A stretch of DNA of 64,000 nt from Pseudoalteromonas luteoviolacea DSM 6061. GTDB lineage: Bacteria > Pseudomonadota > Gammaproteobacteria > Enterobacterales > Alteromonadaceae. The translations under genes were made by a program, and so were the position numbers. The DNA lies in NCBI RefSeq assembly GCF_001625655.1, contig NZ_AUYB01000132.1, positions 62,001 through 126,000 on the forward strand. Reading direction: 5' to 3'. The notes beneath the pieces are model-generated. The model saw only the letters and a list, made by a program, of their open reading frames with translations. It was not told the origin of the DNA and searched no databases. This document shows positions 53,431 through 62,400 of the stretch, piece by piece; positions within the stretch are counted from its first letter, which is position 1, and each line of letters begins with the position of its first letter.

Positions 53431-56400
53431 ATGACTTCTAAGTCTCGTAGTCTTTCACAAATTACCCATCGTCAAACGGGGTTGAGCCAAACTGGACGTA
53501 CAATACCAGAGCTCTCCAGTGGGTTTTACAAAATTGAGCCTCGCTCAATAGAACATTGGCTTAGCTATCTAGGCGAAGTAGCCAAAAATACACACTTTAT
53601 AGGTACTGACTCATGGCGCCCGGTACAAAGCTGGTACAAAGTTTTGCCAGAGGCTGACAAGTTTGTGGCACTGAGTGAATTGGTGTTGTCAGGCAAAGCG
53701 GATGAAGTAATACGCAAAATTGCAGCGAGGCCAGATCTGGCGCTTTTACTCACCTTTATAGATTTACTCGCTCATTCACAAAACCAATTTAACGATTTCA
53801 TAGAGCGCCATTTAAATTATTACTATCAGGATGTGTTGGGGTTTGAACCCTTGGCCGCAGAGCCTGATGCTGCCCATGTTCTTATTACCTTAAATGATGT
53901 TGAGTCGATGACTTTGCAACCAGGCACTGAATTTGATGGAGGTAAAGATGAATTAGGAAATGATCTTACGTACCTCTCTACAGAGCCTTGCGCAATAAAT
54001 CGTGCGGTAGTGGACAATGTAACTACAGTAAATAAGTTAAAAACATCCTCAGGGTTAGATATATGCCGCCACATACTCAGTGACACCGAGCAAGGTGTTG
54101 AACTAGACGTGAGCGCGATGACTTTTGGTGACGGTCAGCAATCATCGCTAGACGCCGAAGTTGAAATTGGTTTTAAGGTGGCGTCGCAAGACTTATTTCT
54201 ATCAAGTGGTAAGCGTATTATTTCTTTACGCTTCTCGAGTGATGAGTTTGGTGAAAGCCCGCTTGACTTAACAGCATGGCCAGAGAGCTTTGATGTATGG
54301 GCCAGTACAGAAGATGGCCCTGTACTTTTAACTGCTGAGCAGGTTTCTCTAAATAAAGAAAAAAGTGAAATAATCATCACAGTAGACGAGTTGTTTTCGC
54401 CAATTACGCCCGTTCCAGATATCTTTATTGGCAATGACAAAGCGTTACCTTACTTGTCATTTGTACTTAAAAAATCCAAATATCAGGCGCTTTATGGTAT
54501 TGACTTGGAGAAACGCGAAAAGCTACTTGAAACCCTGACTTTAAATGAAATACAAGAAGTACGAATAAGTACTTTAGTAATCGGGGCTAATGGGCTAATT
54601 GGTAACAATGGGACGGGCTTTTTAGATATGGCCAAACCATTTGAACCATTTGGTTTCTCTCCCCAATTAGCTGAGAAATTTGAATTTACTCATCCTGAGT
54701 TACTTTGTAAACGTGTCGCCAGAGCAAGTATAGAACTTAACTGGGTCGGCAGACCTGATGATTTTGATGCGTACTACAAAACTTATCTAAACTATCAAAA
54801 TGCGATTACGCCTGCTGCCGAGAAAAAAGAGAACTCAGATACACTTACATGGCCAAAAAACCAAGTTTTGATCTCACAATCGGACCAAAACTATAACGAG
54901 TTAAATCACAAGATACAGGCTGATTTATTTTACAACGACGACCTTTGGGAGATGGATATTGACCCAGAAGTTGAGTTGGCAGTTTCGCAAAGCAAAAGTT
55001 TGCCAGCAAATGAAAATAATATTTCGACTAACAGGCTTTCCTTTACTTTTGATGATGACAATGGTGAACGAGATTACTTGACCTTACCCTTTAACCTGAC
55101 TCAGGCGAAGGAATGGCCTAAATGGTATACCTTTGAGCTCTCAAACCAAGACTTTGGGCATCCGTACTATTTAAAAGTTGCTGAATACTATGCGTATCAG
55201 AATAGTATTAACCTTACTAAGTGGGATCCGGACAACGGAGATTTTATTCCGACTCAAGTGCCTGAGCCTTATACACCACTGCTAGACTCAGTGAAATTGA
55301 ATTACTACAGTGAGAGTATTTCTCGCGCACAACGAGCTGCGATTGGTAACTCGATTTGGATTGAGCATATCTCTCCAATCGGTAGGCAATTGCAATTACT
55401 CGAAGGCCAAAACAATCTACATTTGTTGCCGCAAATAGATGATTTAGGATATTTGTATATCGCTTTAGGCTCCCTCGTCACGCCTGGCCAATGTAGTGTG
55501 TTATTTCAGTTAGAGGCGGTTGATGGCTACAACTTTGCTCAGAGGCCTGACTTTAAATGGGAATACTATAATCAGGGAAAGTGGCACCATTTTAGCCGTG
55601 AAGACTCGCAAGGCACTGGAGGCGAGGGGCGCATACTCCAAGACAATACTTACGATTTATTAGACTCTGGAATTATTATTTTTTCTTTACCGGAGTTTGA
55701 TGAGTCAGATCAGTTTAATCAAGATGGAAAAGTATGGATCCGGGCTGCGATTGATTCTAGTGTACTTTCAAGTGACTATACGCATCCAATTTACTCAAGA
55801 CTCAAAGGTGTTTTTTCGCAAGCGGTTAAAGTTACCTTAGGGTCGAAAGGACACCCAGAATCACACTATATAAAGCCATTGCCAGCAGAGAGTATTGCTT
55901 CTTTAGTTATAACCGATCCCCTTATTGCTTCTGTAGAGCAACCGTTTGACAGTTTTGGTGCCAGAGTTACCGAAGACCAAAGCCGCCTATACAGACGTGT
56001 TAGTGAACGTCTAAGACACCGGGACAGGTTGCTCACAGGTTGGGACTTTGAACATCATACGCTACAAACGTTTCCTGAGTTACATACAGCTCGCGCCTAT
56101 AAAACGAGTGACGGCGTTAACATGATGGTGATCCCGCTTAACCATGATTCTGAACTGCTTCAGCCTAAAGTTCCTAGGTATTTAATGCGACAAATTCAAG
56201 ACGAAGTGGAGTTGCGCTCAGTACCCAACCTAGATATTACGGTGGTGGATCCAATCTATGTGGAAGTTCAGTTAGAAATTATTATCCAGATAGACCCAAG
56301 GTTCGATATACAAACAACGGTGATAGAGCTCAATGAGCTAATTGTGGATACTTTAACACCTTGGAATAAGAGTGATGAACAGTTATCTCATACCATTTAT

Positions 56401-56634
56401 TTGGCCGATGTTGCACAAGCTTTAGAGATGCACCAAGCAGTAAAAATGGTGCAAGTTATTCGTGGTAAGCGCCTAGATGACAACATTCGTCAATATGCAC
56501 AGGTATCTCCTAAAACGATGGATGAAATCCTAGTTCCTAGTCGAAATCACAAGATATCTCTGACTAACGTAGCCGGAGATGTTTTTGAAGGAATCGGCAA
56601 ATGGAAGATTCAACACAACTTTGTGGTGCAGTAA
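53431..56634 (+). CDS. Baseplate J-like protein 1 (Afp11-like)
   Basis: A 1067-residue product with AAGG upstream. The N-terminal 130 residues (LLTFIDLLAHSQNQFNDFIERHLNYYYQDVLGFEPLAAEPDAAHVLITLND) and the phrase LQPGTEFDGG are typical of injection-system gpJ/gp6 proteins. The C-terminal 170 residues have the gp6 pattern LRHRDRLLTGWDFEHHTLQTFPELHTARAYK, then ITVVDPIYVEVQLEIIIQIDPRFDIQTTVIELNELI. It is part of the baseplate ring that holds fibres and starts sheath contraction. Length is normal for Afp11-type proteins. Confidence 0.94.
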   Translation: MTSKSRSLSQITHRQTGLSQTGRTIPELSSGFYKIEPRSIEHWLSYLGEVAKNTHFIGTDSWRPVQSWYKVLPEADKFVALSELVLSGKADEVIRKIAARPDLALLLTFIDLLAHSQNQFNDFIERHLNYYYQDVLGFEPLAAEPDAAHVLITLNDVESMTLQPGTEFDGGKDELGNDLTYLSTEPCAINRAVVDNVTTVNKLKTSSGLDICRHILSDTEQGVELDVSAMTFGDGQQSSLDAEVEIGFKVASQDLFLSSGKRIISLRFSSDEFGESPLDLTAWPESFDVWASTEDGPVLLTAEQVSLNKEKSEIIITVDELFSPITPVPDIFIGNDKALPYLSFVLKKSKYQALYGIDLEKREKLLETLTLNEIQEVRISTLVIGANGLIGNNGTGFLDMAKPFEPFGFSPQLAEKFEFTHPELLCKRVARASIELNWVGRPDDFDAYYKTYLNYQNAITPAAEKKENSDTLTWPKNQVLISQSDQNYNELNHKIQADLFYNDDLWEMDIDPEVELAVSQSKSLPANENNISTNRLSFTFDDDNGERDYLTLPFNLTQAKEWPKWYTFELSNQDFGHPYYLKVAEYYAYQNSINLTKWDPDNGDFIPTQVPEPYTPLLDSVKLNYYSESISRAQRAAIGNSIWIEHISPIGRQLQLLEGQNNLHLLPQIDDLGYLYIALGSLVTPGQCSVLFQLEAVDGYNFAQRPDFKWEYYNQGKWHHFSREDSQGTGGEGRILQDNTYDLLDSGIIIFSLPEFDESDQFNQDGKVWIRAAIDSSVLSSDYTHPIYSRLKGVFSQAVKVTLGSKGHPESHYIKPLPAESIASLVITDPLIASVEQPFDSFGARVTEDQSRLYRRVSERLRHRDRLLTGWDFEHHTLQTFPELHTARAYKTSDGVNMMVIPLNHDSELLQPKVPRYLMRQIQDEVELRSVPNLDITVVDPIYVEVQLEIIIQIDPRFDIQTTVIELNELIVDTLTPWNKSDEQLSHTIYLADVAQALEMHQAVKMVQVIRGKRLDDNIRQYAQVSPKTMDEILVPSRNHKISLTNVAGDVFEGIGKWKIQHNFVVQ

Positions 56635-56671
56635 GCGCACCACTTTTTCTCAGTTTCTAATCATCTACATC

Positions 56672-56693
56672 TGCGTTCACAGAATTGAACGCA
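56672..56693 (+). other. Hairpin between the two baseplate genes
   Basis: TGCGTTCA and TGAACGCA form a perfect eight-base stem with a six-base loop, no T tract. The nearby AATTGAACG is also found in the gap at 53280-53430. Confidence 0.5.
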
Positions 56694-56735
56694 CACCGTC
56701 TACTCAAATATTGACCTAACTCCCAGAGGAAAAAC

Positions 56736-59408
56736 ATGGAACCCAATGCACTGAAAATTGCATCAGATGCTTCACTGCATCCTGGGCAAGACCTAAGCGG
56801 GTTGCGCCAGCAAGGGATAGAGCAACTGCAAAAGTTGGCTCCTGAAACTTGGAGTGATCACAACGTTTTTGATCCCGGTATTACATTGCTAGAAGTGCTC
56901 GCGTATGTATTGTCAGATTTAAGTTATAAATTAAGTCAACCAGTTGCTGATCTACTTGAAGTGGACCCACAAACCGATTGTGTACCTAATCAGTTTCTTA
57001 CTTCCGAAGAGGTAATGTTCAGTCACTGTGTGACACTGGCAGACTATCGTCGTTTGTTTTTAGATATTCCAATTATTAAAAACTTAGACATACAAACCAA
57101 TGACAAAGTAAGCAGTGGCGAGACCTGTTTCGATTTAACTGTACAGCTATATCGTTATGAACCTGAGCTAATGGAAGAGGTTAAAAACCTAATCCACCAA
57201 GTGTTTGCACGGGCAAGGTGCGTTACGCACCAACTCGGAGAAATAGCATTTTACAATCCAGCTGAAGTCCGCCTTGGAATGAAAATGGTGCTGGAAAAAA
57301 CAGATAATGTCGTTGATGCACTGACTGATATCTTAACTAAGGTTGCTTTAGAGATCTCTCCAAATGTCACTCGGTACAGCGCGCACGAACTGTTTGAGAA
57401 GGGGCTCTATGTTCAAGATGTGTATCAAGGACCCAGATTAAACAATGGTTACATCCTAGACAGCGACCTCGAAAATACGCCAATTAAAAAGTACATATAC
57501 AGCTCAGATATTTTAGACGTATTACGTCAACATCAAAATATTAAACAAATTGAAGAGTTCAGATTTATCACTGAAGGTGGTGCACAGCCTGGATATGAAT
57601 ATTGGCAAGTCGAGGTCGCTGACTTGGACCCTGAGCAGTCTAACTTAGCACCCCAACTAGGCTTTTTAAATAACTCATTTTTCGATGGTTTATCATTAGT
57701 CATTGAGGGGCAAGCTTACCCTCTTAGTGAACAAGAGATCTCGCAAATTAAAAGCAATCTTAGTGAGAAATTGAGTGCTCAGTTTACGTCAGTTGAACAA
57801 AACTTTTCGCAAAGTTCTGGCGAATATGTTCACTTGAGTCACTACGCTTCGTTGCAGCACGACTTACCTAAAACTTATGCTGTAACAGAGCAGATGCTGA
57901 ATCGCGAAATAGACTCTGCACAAAAAGCACAGTTAATTCAATTTAAAGGCTACTTGCATCTGTTCGATCAGATACTTGCTGATCAGCATAAGCAGATTGA
58001 CATATTGCCCCACGTATTGGCATTACCCCAACAGCAAAGCTTTGAATTTTTGGGCAAGGTTTTAGATTCCATGTTGGCCAGTGAAGCCATTTCTGAGCAA
58101 ATGTTGCACACATTCTGGCAGCGTGCTGTAGGGTTACCCCATACGCAGCTAAGCCAGGCAGTCACGGGCATCAGTGGTATTAATCATTTGGTAAAGCTGG
58201 CTATGCCAGATTACCAAGAGCAGGGCTTGCAGCAGCAGCTTGAAGCTGATTTTTCTATTGCACAATTAATCCGCTTGAATGATAGCGCGGCACACCTTTT
58301 GGCGAGGTTTGCAATAAAATTACCTAATGCCAACTTACTAAAATACCGCGAAGCATTCGGCTTTTATACCAGTGCATTATCTCAATGTGAATTTGATCCA
58401 AACCCACATGAAAACTTATTAACGCGATTGGTGTTGCTGCGCCAGTATGTAGACAAATGTAGGCTTTTGAATGAGATAGGCGGACTAGGCCATAATCGTT
58501 GCCGTGGCTTTAACTACTTATCCAAGTGTCCTAAAACCGCGCAATTATCCAGTTTGTCCCAACTAGTAATGCGTAACTTGGGGTTCTCACATCATGGCCA
58601 AATGCCATTGGCAACGCATAACCGCGAAAGCTTTTATTTGCTAGAGGGGGATTTAATTAGTGAGCAGCAAAGTGAAACCCTATTTTTTGTGTTGCCAAAT
58701 TGGACGACGCGACTTAACAACGAAAACTTTCGGAGTTTAGTTGAGAGCCAAATTGCTCAACATGTGCCATTACATATGTCAGTGCATTGCGTGTGGTTGC
58801 AACGCGAGCAGATGAGTCTGTTTGAACGCCTATATTATGGGTGGTTAAATTTTTATGGTCAGGCACAAAGAGATCGTTTTTCAGATTGCCAGGCACATAT
58901 AGCTAATGTTGCTAAAGATATTGGAGCGCTATTGGAGTCTTTGCTACTCGATTCAGGCAGCATGATAGAACGCATTATTGAGTACGTGCTTAATAAACCA
59001 AAAGGTAGTGAGGTACTTGAGACGTACTTGACCCAAATACTACAAGGCTATGCATCAGGTCCACTACCAGAAGACCTAGACGTGATAGGTGACTCCTATC
59101 AGTCCATTATGGAAAAGGTTGTTGGTGTTATAACCACTCATGCTGATTTATATCCACAAGGGTTTAATGCTCAGCAAGTGATATATCTAGCGACTCAATT
59201 ATGCATTGATCACATATGTACGCCCAATGCGTTTATAGAACCCAACAGCAATACTCGATTCACCGTAGGCTATTCGCCGCTGGCTTATCTTAAGCCGATT
59301 TTACCGGTGTCTTTTTCTCAAATTAACTCAAATACAGCGGTAGTTTCGAAATTTATCGTTGCTACTAGCGTGCCAAATCGAATAGATCCTGAAGGAAACG
59401 AAGAATGA
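56736..59408 (+). CDS. Baseplate J-like protein 2 (Afp12-like)
   Basis: An 890-residue product with AGAGGA upstream. The N-terminus has the family signature WSDHNVFDPGITLLEVLAYVLSDLSYKL (about residues 40-67), followed by FLTSEEVMFSHCVTLADYRRLFLDIPIIKNLDI. The remaining 700 residues are mostly helical with few known motifs. In Afp and PVC the second large baseplate protein pairs with Afp11 to form the wedges. It overlaps the next gene by four bases (ATGA). Confidence 0.9.
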   Translation: MEPNALKIASDASLHPGQDLSGLRQQGIEQLQKLAPETWSDHNVFDPGITLLEVLAYVLSDLSYKLSQPVADLLEVDPQTDCVPNQFLTSEEVMFSHCVTLADYRRLFLDIPIIKNLDIQTNDKVSSGETCFDLTVQLYRYEPELMEEVKNLIHQVFARARCVTHQLGEIAFYNPAEVRLGMKMVLEKTDNVVDALTDILTKVALEISPNVTRYSAHELFEKGLYVQDVYQGPRLNNGYILDSDLENTPIKKYIYSSDILDVLRQHQNIKQIEEFRFITEGGAQPGYEYWQVEVADLDPEQSNLAPQLGFLNNSFFDGLSLVIEGQAYPLSEQEISQIKSNLSEKLSAQFTSVEQNFSQSSGEYVHLSHYASLQHDLPKTYAVTEQMLNREIDSAQKAQLIQFKGYLHLFDQILADQHKQIDILPHVLALPQQQSFEFLGKVLDSMLASEAISEQMLHTFWQRAVGLPHTQLSQAVTGISGINHLVKLAMPDYQEQGLQQQLEADFSIAQLIRLNDSAAHLLARFAIKLPNANLLKYREAFGFYTSALSQCEFDPNPHENLLTRLVLLRQYVDKCRLLNEIGGLGHNRCRGFNYLSKCPKTAQLSSLSQLVMRNLGFSHHGQMPLATHNRESFYLLEGDLISEQQSETLFFVLPNWTTRLNNENFRSLVESQIAQHVPLHMSVHCVWLQREQMSLFERLYYGWLNFYGQAQRDRFSDCQAHIANVAKDIGALLESLLLDSGSMIERIIEYVLNKPKGSEVLETYLTQILQGYASGPLPEDLDVIGDSYQSIMEKVVGVITTHADLYPQGFNAQQVIYLATQLCIDHICTPNAFIEPNSNTRFTVGYSPLAYLKPILPVSFSQINSNTAVVSKFIVATSVPNRIDPEGNEE

Positions 59409-62400
59409 ACAAAGTCAGTGACCAAGAAATTGTAGCCGAGTGCGACACGACATCTGTGATTGCCAAAAATAGTCGGGCTGAATTAATTGATAAATTTGAT
59501 GACCTTAAAACCCCAACGGGCGATGATTTTGAATCTCTGATCCGCTCTGGGTTTAATCAAATTGATGATCCGATTGCGGTTGTACAAAACGGTGACGAGC
59601 AAGAGATCGCTGTAACATCTGCATTGTCAGTGAGTCCAGATGGAGAAACTGAGCAGTTTAGAGTGGACAGTGATGCTGTAACAGTTGACACCGAGTTGCT
59701 TGTATCACCAAACGGTGGAGAAGCTGTCGCACTAAAAGTCGAAGCAGATACTTTGACAATGTATGACAAAGTTAAGATTGACAGTGACGGCAATGACCTA
59801 TTACAGGTCAGCGGGAACGTGAAATCTACAGGTGAATTGAAATCACAAACGGCCAATATCAGTGAGCGTGTTACGGCTGGTGAGTTTAGTGTCAAAAAAG
59901 GTACAGTTAAAGCATTAGAAGCAGGCCTTGACGGCAACAACCAACCTTATGTAACGGCTCAGGGTAAGCTGACAGCGCAAGAATCAGTAATTGCTGAAAA
60001 AGACATTCAATCTGCGTCGTTAAGTGTATCTGGTGAAGCAGAGTTAGGTGGCGATACAACAGCGCACATGCTGACTGTAGCGGAAAAAACGATGCTACAG
60101 GGGGAGTTGTTCGCTGCTAAGCCAGCAATTTTTGAGTCTCATATTGAGGTAGCAAAGCTCGGAGTTGGTCTTGATGAACAAAGCACTGGTGCTAAATTGC
60201 ATATTGGTAAACGCTCAACAGATACCAGCGATTTACTGCGTGTGGATGATCTAAACCAAGATGCAACACCGTTTATCATTAATCCAGAAGGCCGAGTAGG
60301 TGTTGGTACAGCTTCGCCCGATGAAAGCTTTCATGTGACTAAAAATGTGCTGGTAGGTAAGAACAAAGATGATGCACATATCTTGTTGAGTGGAGAAGGA
60401 AACGGTGAATTCACAGGGCAAGTGAAAGTTAAGGAGTCACTAGACGTTGACGGAGATGCTGCATTTGGTGCCAATGCACATGTTGATGCTGCGTTGTCTG
60501 TAGGCACCCAGTCACCTAGCGCCAAGCTAGACGTGCAAAGTAATCAAGGTGACATATTAAACCTTGGTAACTCCAATGACACGCTAGTTAAAGTGACTAA
60601 TGCGCCGTTAGTTGGTGAACAGCCAGTCAATATATTGGTTAATACACAAGTATCTGAAAACTTGTATGTGGGTGAAAAAGTAACCGCTAAACATGCCCAA
60701 ATTGATATGACACTCAATGCTGGAGCGACTGATGTAGACAAACTTGATGTTGCACAAGATACCACGGTACAAGGGCAAACTCGTACTCGCCAGTTACAAG
60801 TCGGTGAGCAACCAAATGTGCCAGTACAAAGCGAAGCAGGTGCGGTGATCAACACGACTTTAGATGTTAAAGATCACGCAGACTTTACGTCAATCCACGG
60901 CAAAAACGATATTGAGTCTGATTCACTCGTAATTTCACCTAATGTGACCGCCAAACAAGCACTGACTGTTGGTGAAAATAGCATTTCTGACGAAGCGACC
61001 CTAACCGTCAAAGGCACCATAGCAGACGAGCCTGCATTGCTCGTAAAAGACAAAGATGGTAACCATCTTGTTCGCGTGAAGCAAAGTAGTGCAATTATGG
61101 GCAGCGCTGACAAGGCGATATCTCTAGAAGTAAAAGGTGATGTTAAAACGCCAGAGCTTGAGATAACCGAGCATGCTAAAGTCAAAAAAGCAAACTTCAG
61201 CGAGCATATTGTTATCGCCAAGGATAGCTTACAGAGCGATTGGACAACTGATGCCAAACTATCTGTTCTAGCACATAATGAACAGTCTCAGAGCGTAGAT
61301 GTGAGCTTCTTTGATGGTTTGAATACAACGTCGCTTATCCATGCTAAAGCTAAAAATATTGGTTTATTTCAACCAAATCCACAGGCTCAATTGCATGTTG
61401 GTGAAGCAGCACTGTTCGACAAGGACGTAACATCACTAACCGGTGTGTATGTTGTAGATGAACGCAGCGAACATGGTGGGTTTAGCGCTACGCTTGAGCA
61501 AACTCAAGTGGGGTCATCGCAAAAGTCTGCTGATCTGAGTGTATTTGGCAATACACACCTAAATGGTGAGTTTTCAATTATTGAAAATGAGCACACAACA
61601 GTTAATTTCTCTGCCAGCCAGTTTAAGCTAACACAGGAATCTAACATACCCGTGTTTAAAGTGACTAACTCAGCTGGAGACACAGAAGTCATTGCGGCAC
61701 CAGGTCGACTCGCCATTAACCAGACGTTGCCTAACGATGAGACAAACCTTGCAGTAACTGGGCTTGCACAGATAACGGGGCAGCTAAATGTAAATCACAA
61801 TGGTGATGATGCATTGACCGTTGATGGTAAAACAATGCTGAAGGGTCATGCGACACTTAAAGATGGTTTGGCTGTGAGTGTAACCAATAATACGGGTGAT
61901 GCACAAAGAGTCGCATTGCAGGTTTCGGGCGAATCTCAATTAGATGGTCAACTGCATGTAACCAAGCAAACAACGCTTGATCATGATTTATTAGTGCGCG
62001 GTAACACAGCGATAAGTTCTAACTTGGAAGTCGCTCGCTCGACTATCATTGGTGAAGATTTAAATGTTCATGGTGAACACTATGCAATGGGTAGTGTGGT
62101 TATCAATGGCACAGAAGGTCGAGATGCACTCACCGTAGATAACAATGTAAGCTTTAGAGCAGACTTAGATGTTGCCGGGAACTTATCGCTTGCACCATAC
62201 CAAGCAAGCGCACGCTTACATATCTGTGAGAAAGACCAGCATGCGATACGTATAGATGACCCTGCTGGTAATGTACAAATGGTTGTAAGTAGAGGGTACT
62301 TAGGTCTAGGTATGGAACGACCTGAGTTCATGCTAGATGTCGCTGAGGATGCACGCTTTAGAAAAGACCTCGCGATTCAGGGACGTTTAGAAATAGATGA

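Noticed and set aside
47504..59408. Type VI secretion system
   Set aside because: No TssJ/L/M membrane complex, ClpV or split TssB/C; the sheath is one gene and the order is that of extracellular injection systems.
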